Shown here in pieces: positions 32,761-40,320 of a DNA stretch of 64,000 bases (positions are counted from its first letter, which is position 1; every line of letters starts with the position of its first letter). The translations under genes and the position numbers were made by a program. The notes under the pieces were generated by a model, which was not told where the DNA came from, made no database searches, and was given only the letters and a program-made list of their open reading frames with translations. This stretch comes from Akkermansia sp. (lineage in GTDB: Bacteria > Verrucomicrobiota > Verrucomicrobiia > Verrucomicrobiales > Akkermansiaceae): positions 1-64,000 of the forward strand of contig JAFYUJ010000009.1 of assembly GCA_017558555.1 (NCBI GenBank), given 5' to 3'.

Positions 32761-33497
32761 TGAATAGCAGCACGTACGGAAAAGCAGATGAATCCGGCAT
32801 GAAACTTCCCCAGCATATCGCCATCATCATGGATGGCAATGGCCGATGGGCAGAGCAGCACAAGGTGGCACGCGCCAAAGGGCACGAGCAAGGCGGCGCC
32901 ACCGTGCAGCGAGTGATTGACCTTTGCATCGAAAAAGGCATACCGTGGCTGACGCTGTATGCCTTTTCCACGGAGAACTGGGGGCGCTCCAAGATTGAGG
33001 TGAACTACCTCATGAAGATGCTGGAGAAGTTCCTGAAGCAGCGACTGCCGGAGATGATGGAGAAGAATGTGCGCCTGCACGCCATTGGCGAGCTGGACAT
33101 GCTCCCCCCGAAATGCCGCCGCCAGCTGGATGCCAGCATTGAGCAGACAGCAGCCAACACAGCGCTGAATGTGGTGCTGGCGCTTTCCTACGGTTCGCGC
33201 CAGGAGATTACCGCCGCGGCCCAAAAGCTGGCGAGAAAAGTGCAGCAAGGCGAGCTGCAGCCGGATGACATCACGCCGGAGATGCTGGGCGACCACCTTT
33301 ACACAGCGGGCATGCCCGACCCGGATTTGATGATTCGCACCTCGGGCGAGATGCGCATCTCCAACTACCTGCTGTGGCAACTCAGCTATGCCGAGCTGTG
33401 GATTACCGATGTGCTGTGGCCGGATTTCGGCCGGGAAGAGCTGGATGCTGCTCTGGCAGAATATGCAGGGCGAAACCGCCGTTACGGCAAGCGCTGA
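32760..33497 (+). CDS. uppS: Undecaprenyl diphosphate synthase
   Basis: A cis-prenyltransferase of about 245 residues that makes the C55 lipid carrier. The pyrophosphate-binding site is HIAIIMDGNGRWAEQ, followed by GHEQGG, TLYAFSTENWGRS, and the C-terminal PDPDLMIRTSGEMRISNYLLWQLSY-type segment with the conserved RTSGE. ATG at 32760 overlaps the kdsB stop. The 3' end overlaps the convergent GH20 gene by 16 bases. Confidence 0.95.
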   Translation: MNSSTYGKADESGMKLPQHIAIIMDGNGRWAEQHKVARAKGHEQGGATVQRVIDLCIEKGIPWLTLYAFSTENWGRSKIEVNYLMKMLEKFLKQRLPEMMEKNVRLHAIGELDMLPPKCRRQLDASIEQTAANTALNVVLALSYGSRQEITAAAQKLARKVQQGELQPDDITPEMLGDHLYTAGMPDPDLMIRTSGEMRISNYLLWQLSYAELWITDVLWPDFGREELDAALAEYAGRNRRYGKR

Positions 33498-34759
33498 AGC
33501 ATCATCTCTTTGCGAGACATCCAGGCATCTGCCGATTGCAAAAATGATTCATAGGAGCGTGGGGGCGATCCCCACGCTCTTTCTGCCAGCGCCAGCGCGC
33601 GGGGAAAGGCCATATAGAACAGCTGCTGCGGTGTGCGAATGTGCTCCGACCACAGGTTAGCCTGCATTCCCAGAATGAGAGGGGAACGCGGTGCTTTGTA
33701 TGTGAACACCATTTCCGTGCTGATGATATGCCCACCACCGGGGTGTGGAAAATCAGCCTCCGATTGCGGGTAATCAAAATAAAAGTGCGAACAGGGACTC
33801 AGGATGACCGGGTATCCAGCCGACATAATCTGCGCTGCGAACTCAGGGCGCCACAGCATCACCCACTGGCCTTTCACCCCATTACAGGCAGCTTCATCCC
33901 AGGTGATGGGCTGGTAGCCGCGCGCTGCCACATAATCTACCAACGCTTGCATGTAGGTGCGCTGTGCTTCCCTGCTGATTAAGCGAGTATCCACTTCATC
34001 TCCGCCCAGATGAATGGGATTGCCGGGAGGGAAAATCTGCATCACCTCATCCAACACGCCTTGAGTAAAAGCCAGCACGGCAGGTTTGCGCACATCCAAC
34101 ACATCTTTGCCCACCTGGCACTCCTTCACCGGAGTCCCCTGCGGCAGCATGGAAAGCTCGGGATAGGCCACCAGTGCGGCGTATGAATGCCCGGGCACAT
34201 CAATCTCCGGGACGATGACAATGTGACGCTCGGCCGCATAAGCAATCAGCGCGCGCATATCCTTCTGCGTGTAAAAACCGCCGTACAGCTCAGGATAGGA
34301 GCTGCCAATGTCGAAATCCTTCCATTCCCAATGCCCGGGGCCCAATTTTTTACGCCAGGCTCCCTCGGAGGTCAGGCGGGGGTAGCGTTTGATTTCCAAC
34401 CGCCAACCAGGGCCATCCGTGAGGTGCAGATGCAGACGATTAAGCTTGAGCTCGGCCATCACATCCATGAGGCGGCAGAGCACCTCCGGCTCAAAGAAAT
34501 GGCGGGAGACATCCACATGCAGCCCACGCCAGGCGTATTTGGGCGCATCTGCCAGCATCCTCCCCGAAGGCATGCGCCCGGAAACCAAGGTTTTGGCCGC
34601 ATAAAAAGCGCCGGCTTCATCATGCGCACGCACAGTGCCGCACGGCAAAATCTGATAAGCCCCGGAAACGGCGGGCATCTCCGGAAGATATCGGGGAGCA
34701 GGAATAGCCCCGGTTGCCACCATGGCGGCTGCAACAAACAGGCAGAAGAGCTTTTTCAT
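33482..34759 (-). CDS. GH20 beta-N-acetylhexosaminidase, secreted
   Basis: A 425-residue protein with a signal peptide (residues 1-20, FCLFVAAAMVATGAIPAP). A short GH20b-like domain is followed by the TIM-barrel: WRGLHVDVSRHFFE, LNRLHLHLTDGPGWRLEI and VPEIDVPGHSYAAL. The catalytic pair is D254-E255 in HLGGDEVDTR, where Asp orients the N-acetyl group and Glu is the acid. It should release terminal GlcNAc/GalNAc from glycans such as mucin or peptidoglycan fragments. The N-terminus is short for the family. It overlaps maf by 4 bases. Confidence 0.9.
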   Translation of the reverse strand: MKKLFCLFVAAAMVATGAIPAPRYLPEMPAVSGAYQILPCGTVRAHDEAGAFYAAKTLVSGRMPSGRMLADAPKYAWRGLHVDVSRHFFEPEVLCRLMDVMAELKLNRLHLHLTDGPGWRLEIKRYPRLTSEGAWRKKLGPGHWEWKDFDIGSSYPELYGGFYTQKDMRALIAYAAERHIVIVPEIDVPGHSYAALVAYPELSMLPQGTPVKECQVGKDVLDVRKPAVLAFTQGVLDEVMQIFPPGNPIHLGGDEVDTRLISREAQRTYMQALVDYVAARGYQPITWDEAACNGVKGQWVMLWRPEFAAQIMSAGYPVILSPCSHFYFDYPQSEADFPHPGGGHIISTEMVFTYKAPRSPLILGMQANLWSEHIRTPQQLFYMAFPRALALAERAWGSPPRSYESFLQSADAWMSRKEMMLQRLP

Positions 34760-35304
34760 GCGTTGAGCACTTGCAACAGGCGCGTGACAGGCAAGCCCAC
34801 CACATTATCAAAATCGCCCTCTACCTTTTCGATGATGAGTTCCCCCTTCTCCTGTACCGCGTAGGCACCGGCCTTGTCCAGCACATGCACCTGCTGCATG
34901 TAATCCAGCAGCTCTGCATCCGTCAGGCTGCGGAAGGTAACATAGCTTTTCTCTGCAAAATCACGGCGCTCGCCACCGGGCATGAACACCGCTACGGCGG
35001 TACACACACAATGGGTGTGCCCCTGCAGCTCACGCAGCATGCGCAGGGCATCCTGCTCATCGCGTGGCTTCCCAAGGGGTGTGCGACCCAGGAATACAAG
35101 CGTATCCGCCCCGATGACAACATCCTGCGGGTAATCCCGCGCCACAGCAGCAGCCTTGGCGGCGGCATTGAGGGCACACAGCTCCTCCGGCAGCAGAGAA
35201 GCATCGTGTACCTCCTCCACCTCTTTCACCACCACTTGGAAATCCACGCCTTCACGTGCCAGCAAATCTTTGCGGCGCGGAGATTGAGAAGCGAGAATAA
35301 GCAT
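34756..35304 (-). CDS. maf: Maf-family nucleotide pyrophosphatase
   Basis: A 182-residue Maf/YhdE protein that hydrolyses non-canonical or modified nucleoside triphosphates. The N-terminal signature is LILASQSPRRKDLL, with catalytic Asp in VVIGADTLVFLG and conserved KPRD and KAGAYAVQ segments. It lies 3 bases after ilvA and overlaps the GH20 gene as ATGA, forming an ilvA-maf-GH20 operon with no evident metabolic theme. Confidence 0.92.
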   Translation of the reverse strand: MLILASQSPRRKDLLAREGVDFQVVVKEVEEVHDASLLPEELCALNAAAKAAAVARDYPQDVVIGADTLVFLGRTPLGKPRDEQDALRMLRELQGHTHCVCTAVAVFMPGGERRDFAEKSYVTFRSLTDAELLDYMQQVHVLDKAGAYAVQEKGELIIEKVEGDFDNVVGLPVTRLLQVLNA

Positions 35305-35307
35305 GAT

Positions 35308-36870
35308 TCAACGATTGTGGGGGGACATCTGGTCCAACACGCGGTGGCGCACCTTGTCCGGCAGCTCGTGAATCCCCTGAATAGTCGTACCTTTCAACTC
35401 TTCAGCGCGCTTGCGGCAGGCATCGCGGTCTTCCTTGCTGGAGAACTCCAACCCCACCATGGCTCGGCCCACATGCTCGCCGGAGTAACGGTAGTTGAAA
35501 TAGCACAGGTTGGCGTATTCGCCCATCACGCGCATGAACTCCATGAAAGCGCCCGGACGCTCCGGGAACTCAATCACAAAGAAAACTGGGTGGTTCAGAT
35601 GAACGCGATCATAGGAAATCATGCGGAAGTGCACGTCCTCATCAGAGGTAACATCCTCTGCCTGCATGCCGCGGGTGCTGAGGCGCCGGCGAATCTCATC
35701 AAACTGATCCTGCGTGCCCAACACACCGAAAACCGGATGCTGAATATCGCCCTCGATGCGGCCATACTGCACATCCATGAGCTGCACACCATCGGGGATG
35801 TTCTTGAGATACTTGATGATTTGCCCACGTTTGGTTTCCATGGGGATACGCAGGTAACGCAGCTCGCGATTCGTCTCGCGCACGCCACCGCGGCTGGCTA
35901 CCACCCCGAGCTGGGAGAAATCCATATTGGCACCGGAAAGCACCACCAGGCAGCGCTCACCCGGCTTCACCCGCCCCTTATCCCAATCCTGAAGGAAAGC
36001 GGCCAGGCCCATGGCGCCGGAGGGCTCGGGCACAACACGCAGTGAGTTCCAGATAGCGCGGATGGCCTGACACACTTCATCGTTGGTCACGGTCACATAT
36101 TCATCCAGCAGCTCACGGCAAAGCTCAAAGGTGTGCTCACCGGCCTTGCGCACAGCGGTGCCATCGCAGAACACATCCACGTAGGACAACTCCTCGCGGT
36201 AGCCCTTCTCCACGGCCAATTTCATGGAAGCCTGGTTGACACCTTCCACACCGATACAACGGCACTCCGGCCAGAAATGTTTGAACCAGCAAGCACAGCC
36301 GGAAGCCAGACCACCGCCGCCGATTTGCAGATACACACGGTCAAAGGGACCCTTGCCGCTCATGACCACTTCATCTGCCATGGTGCCCTGCCCGCCCATG
36401 GTATTCACATCATCATACGGATGCACAAAAGTAAGCTGGTTCTCATCTGCATACTCATGCGCAGCAGCGGAGGCAGCATCGTACGAATCGCCCACAAGCA
36501 CAATCTCCACGTGGTCGCCACCATGCATTTTGACGGCATTCTGCTTCACCGCAGGAGTGGAACGCGGCATGAAAATACGCGCCTTGCAGCCCAGACGAGC
36601 CGCAGCCAACGCAACGCCTTGGCCATGATTGCCGGCGCTGGCCGCCACCACGCCGCAGGCGCGAGCCTCGGGGCTGAGCTTGGCCATGCAGTTATACGCA
36701 CCGCGCCACTTGTATGCCTTGATGGGGCCTAAATCCTCTCGCTTGGCAAACACAAGGGCATCTACCCCCGGCAAACGCAGCTGCTGCAAAGGGGTCGGCT
36801 CACCCACAGCATACACTCGCTGGCGGGCTTGAAGAATCTCATCGAACAGTTTATTTTGAAGCGCACTCAT
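35308..36870 (-). CDS. ilvA: Biosynthetic threonine ammonia-lyase (dehydratase)
   Basis: A 520-residue PLP enzyme that makes 2-oxobutyrate for isoleucine. The catalytic domain has KREDLGPIKAYKWRGA (PLP lysine), SAGNHGQGVALAA and GGGGLASG. The C-terminal ~170 residues hold two ACT-like regulatory domains (RELRYLRIPMETKRG, LNHPVFFVIEFPERPGAF), so isoleucine feedback control is expected. Start ATG 36870, eight bases after the predicted transcription start. It is first of three genes. Confidence 0.95.
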   Translation of the reverse strand: MSALQNKLFDEILQARQRVYAVGEPTPLQQLRLPGVDALVFAKREDLGPIKAYKWRGAYNCMAKLSPEARACGVVAASAGNHGQGVALAAARLGCKARIFMPRSTPAVKQNAVKMHGGDHVEIVLVGDSYDAASAAAHEYADENQLTFVHPYDDVNTMGGQGTMADEVVMSGKGPFDRVYLQIGGGGLASGCACWFKHFWPECRCIGVEGVNQASMKLAVEKGYREELSYVDVFCDGTAVRKAGEHTFELCRELLDEYVTVTNDEVCQAIRAIWNSLRVVPEPSGAMGLAAFLQDWDKGRVKPGERCLVVLSGANMDFSQLGVVASRGGVRETNRELRYLRIPMETKRGQIIKYLKNIPDGVQLMDVQYGRIEGDIQHPVFGVLGTQDQFDEIRRRLSTRGMQAEDVTSDEDVHFRMISYDRVHLNHPVFFVIEFPERPGAFMEFMRVMGEYANLCYFNYRYSGEHVGRAMVGLEFSSKEDRDACRKRAEELKGTTIQGIHELPDKVRHRVLDQMSPHNR

Positions 36871-36884
36871 GGCTATACGCGGGT

Positions 36885-36913
36885 ATTCTACATGTTACGC
36901 CCGCGCATTGCAA
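36885..36913 (-). promoter_or_regulatory. ilvA promoter
   Basis: On the minus strand, TTGCAA, 17 bases and TAGAAT, 14 bases before the ATG. Confidence 0.65.
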
Positions 36914-36988
36914 GCATGATTCATGTGCAGCACGCAATAAAGAGGCCGATATTCCCCCGCAAAAATGACAGCACAAGGCGCTTGAAGC

Positions 36989-37017
36989 TTGACAGCGCGC
37001 GGGGCAATCCGTAAGAT
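36989..37017 (+). promoter_or_regulatory. Leaderless-type consensus promoter (TTGACA-N17-TAAGAT-N6-ATG)
   Basis: A consensus -35 TTGACA at 36989 and TAAGAT at 37012 with a 17-base spacer. The ATG at 37024 is six bases after the -10 hexamer. Confidence 0.75.
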
Positions 37018-37023
37018 GGAGCC

Positions 37024-37434
37024 ATGTTCCGATTCTGTGTATGCACTGCAATGTGTGGGGTTGCTGCCCTGGTGGCTCATGCCGGCGATGAAAATGCTTC
37101 CGTAGAGGCAGCATACGAGCGCTTGCACCAGGGATTGAAGCAGGAATTGGACATTCTCTCCGCTATTTCAGATACCGCCACCGCCCAAGCAGCAGTGGAG
37201 CCGCTGCAGAACACTTTGGCCTTGCTGGCTGAGCGTGTGGAGGGCGTATCTGATAAAGACCTTTGGTATTACATCGAAAACACCGGCGAATTGAAGCTGC
37301 CGCTCGTGGAATTTGTGCAGCTGCTTTCCGTGGAGTTCACTCGATTGGAAAAGGCCAGGTTCTTTGGCTGCGATGATTTGCGAGAGGCTCTGCTCCCGCA
37401 GCTGCGCCCGAACCCGGATAAAATGCGCGATTAA
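37024..37434 (+). CDS. Hypothetical secreted helical protein
   Basis: A 136-residue protein with a signal peptide (about residues 1-20, CVCTAMCGVAALVAHA). The mature part is predicted all-helical, with heptad-like leucines and two cysteine-poor helices. No family was recognised. It is transcribed from a consensus leaderless promoter. Its last four bases overlap the 3' end of the convergent AP2-like gene. Confidence 0.65.
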   Translation: MFRFCVCTAMCGVAALVAHAGDENASVEAAYERLHQGLKQELDILSAISDTATAQAAVEPLQNTLALLAERVEGVSDKDLWYYIENTGELKLPLVEFVQLLSVEFTRLEKARFFGCDDLREALLPQLRPNPDKMRD

Positions 37435-37724
37435 TGCGCCATTTCCTCGGTGGTATCATCCCCCTGCTCCTTGCGGCGCAGCAAGTCCTGCAAATGCGCT
37501 AATTCCTCATCCATATAGGCAGATAAATCCTGCCTGCGGGTGGCCATGTGGGAAAATACGGAGTCTCTGTAATCGACCGCATGGCGATAGGACTCTTCCT
37601 CCGAGCCATACTGTAAATCCGAAAAATAGCGGGTGATGATGCGGCCACAGCGTTGGATGCTGACGCGCCAGCCCAGGAAATCGGTGCTTTCGTATGTGTA
37701 GCGGGTGATGTTTTTGTTGTTCAT
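37431..37724 (-). CDS. AP2/ERF-like DNA-binding domain protein
   Basis: A 97-residue protein. Residues 8-55 match the bacterial AP2-like domain: GWRVSIQRCGRIITRYFSD then LQYGSEEESYRHAVDYRDSVF. This is the three-strand sheet plus helix usually found in homing endonucleases, integrases or small regulators. The C-terminal third is a charged helix (DEELAHLQDLLRRKEQ). No nuclease domain is attached. It may be a small DNA-binding regulator or a remnant of a mobile element. Confidence 0.6.
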   Translation of the reverse strand: MNNKNITRYTYESTDFLGWRVSIQRCGRIITRYFSDLQYGSEEESYRHAVDYRDSVFSHMATRRQDLSAYMDEELAHLQDLLRRKEQGDDTTEEMAH

Positions 37725-37824
37725 GCAAGTGGAAGTAGGCTTACATGACTGTTGACGCCCCTGTTTCCTGCACAGTTCAATAACTTGCAGGCGTTTACAA
37801 CTAACTTCTCCTGTCCATTATGCA

Positions 37825-37858
37825 AAACAGCCGACTTTCCGAAGAAAGCCGGCTGTTT
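37825..37858 (-). terminator. Terminator after rplY
   Basis: A stem AAACAGCCG / CGGCTGTTT continued by CTTTC/GAAAG around a CGAA tetraloop, with one A-C mismatch. It is 26 bases past the rplY stop on the minus strand and has a TTT end. Confidence 0.8.
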
Positions 37859-37883
37859 GTATTGAATTGATGTTTCGCGGGGA

Positions 37884-38438
37884 TTAGGGCTTCACAACGG
37901 AAGCAAGCACCACCGTACCGTTGAAGGAAGTGGTGACATTGGCGGGCATCTCCACGGAAGCCAAACGGCAGGATTCGTTCATCTTCACATCGGTGATGTC
38001 GGCGGTCACGAAAGCGGGGATGTCCTTCACGGCGCACTTCACGGGGATTTCGCGCACGATGTGGTTCACCACACCACCCATGGCCACACCCACGGGCGTA
38101 CCCACGAGCTTCACCTTGGTCTTGGTCTTCACCACGGAATCGGGAGTCACGGCCACGAAATCGAGGTGCGTGGTGCAGTCGGTGAGGAAGTTGCGCTGCA
38201 CGTCCTTGAGGATAGCAAGCATCTCAGTACCATCGAGGTCGAGCTTCACAAGGATGCTGTCGGTGTCGGTGGAGTTGAGGAGAGTGCGCACATCAGCCAC
38301 AGTGGCCTGAATGTTGATGTTGGCTTCCACTGCGGGGCCGTAGATCACGCCGGGGATGATACCCTGAGCACGGAGAGCGTTGAGCTTGCCGGTGCCGATG
38401 GTGTCGCGCTTGGTTACTTTAAGGGAGTACGGAGTCAT
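37884..38438 (-). CDS. rplY: Ribosomal protein bL25 (CTC/TL5 type)
   Basis: A 184-residue L25 of the long CTC form, which binds 5S rRNA. The N-terminal domain includes GTGKLNALRAQGIIPGVIYGP and TTHLDFVAV. The C-terminal beta-domain includes PVGVAMGGVVNHIVREIPVKC and IPAFVTADITDVKMNES. It appears monocistronic, bounded by a hairpin terminator and a promoter about 120 bases upstream of the ATG, the longest leader in the window. The leader contains a perfect CCGACGTCGG palindrome (38484-38493) that could serve in autoregulation. Confidence 0.93.
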   Translation of the reverse strand: MTPYSLKVTKRDTIGTGKLNALRAQGIIPGVIYGPAVEANINIQATVADVRTLLNSTDTDSILVKLDLDGTEMLAILKDVQRNFLTDCTTHLDFVAVTPDSVVKTKTKVKLVGTPVGVAMGGVVNHIVREIPVKCAVKDIPAFVTADITDVKMNESCRLASVEMPANVTTSFNGTVVLASVVKP

Positions 38439-38558
38439 GATTGTAATGTATCTCTTTGAAATTAAGGTTTGTTTGGAGTTCTTCCGACGTCGGTGCGCGG
38501 TATTATGTCACCCGCCGGGTTTTGCTCGTTCCTGCCAGCGAGACAAGAGCGGAGCCGC

Positions 38559-38587
38559 AGAATGCCAGTTTTGTTAACGAAAGTCAA
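38559..38587 (-). promoter_or_regulatory. Putative rplY promoter
   Basis: On the minus strand, TTGACT, 17 bases and CATTCT, about 120 bases before the rplY ATG. Confidence 0.45.
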
Positions 38588-38628
38588 GCAAAATTCTTCA
38601 TAAAGTTGACTTCAGACGTTAATTTCAG

Positions 38629-38657
38629 TTGAAAAAGGCACCAAACTGTGATAATGG
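38629..38657 (+). promoter_or_regulatory. Promoter of lipoprotein gene 1
   Basis: TTGAAA, 17 bases and TAATGG, 10 bases before the ATG at 38668. A leader of only a few bases is predicted. Confidence 0.6.
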
Positions 38658-38667
38658 ATGCGCGCGC

Positions 38668-39429
38668 ATGCGGAAAATACTAACAATACTGACGATACTG
38701 AGCTGTTTGCTGATGGTATCCTGTGTACAGAAAAACCTGCACTCTGAGAGCGGGCTGTATGACGTTGAGCTGAAAGAGCATCTGAAAGCACCGACTGATG
38801 GCATCTGGACCTGGGGCAAAGGCAACCCATATAGCCACCAGCAAAGTGGTTTCATCTACATTTCCCCGCTAGACATATCCATGATTAAGTTGGAGCACCG
38901 CGACACGGCATCGCTGATGCGGCCGCAGATGCATGACTACATGGTACAGTCCTTTGTAGAGATTCTTCAGGACGCCAACCGGAAGAACGGCACCAATTGG
39001 CAGCTGACTTTCGACCCAGCGCAAGCGCACATTCGCATTGATACGGCTCTGGTGAACTTCAGACCGCAAGTTCCCGGTCTGCGCGTATTGAGCAAAATAG
39101 CAGGCAATGTTGTATCCTTCCCCGGGGTGGGAACCTTTGCCGGCAAGTTTTCCAAAGGCGACATCACCATCGAAGCAGCCATCCGCGACAACAAGACGAA
39201 CCAGCTGCTGCTGGCGCTGAAAGACTCCAACCGCAAGACCACGCGTCTGTACACAGCAGAAGCCTACTCCAAAACAGGCAATGCCGATGCAAACCTGCAA
39301 TCGTGGGCTCGCGTGCTGGCGCACCTCTGTCGCCTTGCCTGGTACGATAACCTGGGCGATTCCACACTACAGGAAAAGTTCAAGGATTACACCTACGCTG
39401 AATCGCTCATAGACCGATTCAAGTACTGA
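38668..39429 (+). CDS. DUF3313-like lipoprotein (tandem copy 1)
   Basis: A 253-residue lipoprotein with signal peptide and lipobox LLMVSC. The mature part has GIWTWGKGNPYS, FIYISPLDISMI, MRPQMHDYMVQSFVEIL, a KFSKGDITIEAAIRDNKTNQLLLALKDS region, and a C-terminus with YTYAESLIDRFK. This resembles DUF3313, outer-membrane-associated lipoproteins with a short glycine-rich hydrophobic segment. It is closely related to the next gene, so the two arose by tandem duplication. The start at 38668 fits both the lipobox and the promoter. Confidence 0.75.
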   Translation: MRKILTILTILSCLLMVSCVQKNLHSESGLYDVELKEHLKAPTDGIWTWGKGNPYSHQQSGFIYISPLDISMIKLEHRDTASLMRPQMHDYMVQSFVEILQDANRKNGTNWQLTFDPAQAHIRIDTALVNFRPQVPGLRVLSKIAGNVVSFPGVGTFAGKFSKGDITIEAAIRDNKTNQLLLALKDSNRKTTRLYTAEAYSKTGNADANLQSWARVLAHLCRLAWYDNLGDSTLQEKFKDYTYAESLIDRFKY

Positions 39430-39447
39430 TACCGATTTTACGAGTGT

Positions 39448-39485
39448 AAAGAGCGCCACTTACCACCGGGCAAGTGGCGCTCTTT
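39448..39485 (+). terminator. Terminator between the two lipoprotein genes
   Basis: A perfect 14-base stem AAAGAGCGCCACTT / AAGTGGCGCTCTTT with a 10-base loop. The stem's own T end gives CTTTG. Confidence 0.85.
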
Positions 39486-39514
39486 GTGATAACACGAGTA
39501 ACATCAGATTAACA

Positions 39515-39543
39515 TTGCCCGGCCGCAGTGTTCGTGCTAAGAT
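39515..39543 (+). promoter_or_regulatory. Promoter of lipoprotein gene 2 - rnr
   Basis: TTGCCC, 17 bases and TAAGAT, 12 bases before the ATG at 39556. Confidence 0.6.
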
Positions 39544-39555
39544 GCACGCGTATCA

Positions 39556-40320
39556 ATGAGATTCATCCTTTTCACCCTTGGCTGTATCTGCTGCATGTTC
39601 TTATCAGCATGCGGGCACACGCTGAGTTCCGAAAGTGGCCTGTACAACGTGGAACTGCGACAACACGTCAAAATGCCCATTGATGGAGCATGGAGCTGGG
39701 GAAAAGGCAATCCCTACGTGAACAAAAAAGCGGGATATATTTACATAGCCCCTCTGGATATCAGCAACATTGCGGCAGAGGAGCCGGAACTGGCCCCCCT
39801 GATGATTCCGCAGATGCACGATTACATGGTGAATGAGTTTGCAGACATCCTCCGAGAGATGAATCAAGCTAATCACACGAACTGGCAACTCTCGGCAACT
39901 CCTGAGCCGGCAAATATCCACATCCGGACCGCACTTGTGCATTTTCACCCGCAGCGCCCCTGGTTGCGCCTATTAGGCAAAATGGCGGGATACATCCTGC
40001 CTGTGCCCGGGGTCGAGCGAGCGGTGGGTGTCTTTTCCAAAGGAGATATTTGCATCGAGGCCTCCATACGGGATGCAAAAAGCGGACAACTGCTCATGGC
40101 ATTCAAAGACAGCAATCAGAAAACCACGCGACTGTACAGCATGGAGGCCTACAGCACCCGCGGAAATGCCGATGCCAATCTACGCGTGTGGGCGCACATG
40201 CTGGCGCATCTGTGCCGTGCCGGCGCCCCGGACCAATTAGGACATGCCACGCTGCAACAAAAATTTGAAGACTACACCTACGCTGAATCGTTGCGAGATA
40301 AAATAAAAATCCGATTATGA
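39556..40320 (+). CDS. DUF3313-like lipoprotein (tandem copy 2)
   Basis: A 254-residue paralogue of the upstream lipoprotein, with lipobox FLSAC. The same blocks occur in the same order: GAWSWGKGNPYV, YIYIAPLDISNI, MIPQMHDYMVNEFADIL, VFSKGDICIEASIRDAKSGQLL and the YTYAESL end. Each copy has its own promoter, and a terminator separates them. This copy overlaps rnr as ATGA, so it is co-translated with RNase R. The role is unknown; an envelope function is implied by lipidation. Confidence 0.75.
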   Translation: MRFILFTLGCICCMFLSACGHTLSSESGLYNVELRQHVKMPIDGAWSWGKGNPYVNKKAGYIYIAPLDISNIAAEEPELAPLMIPQMHDYMVNEFADILREMNQANHTNWQLSATPEPANIHIRTALVHFHPQRPWLRLLGKMAGYILPVPGVERAVGVFSKGDICIEASIRDAKSGQLLMAFKDSNQKTTRLYSMEAYSTRGNADANLRVWAHMLAHLCRAGAPDQLGHATLQQKFEDYTYAESLRDKIKIRL

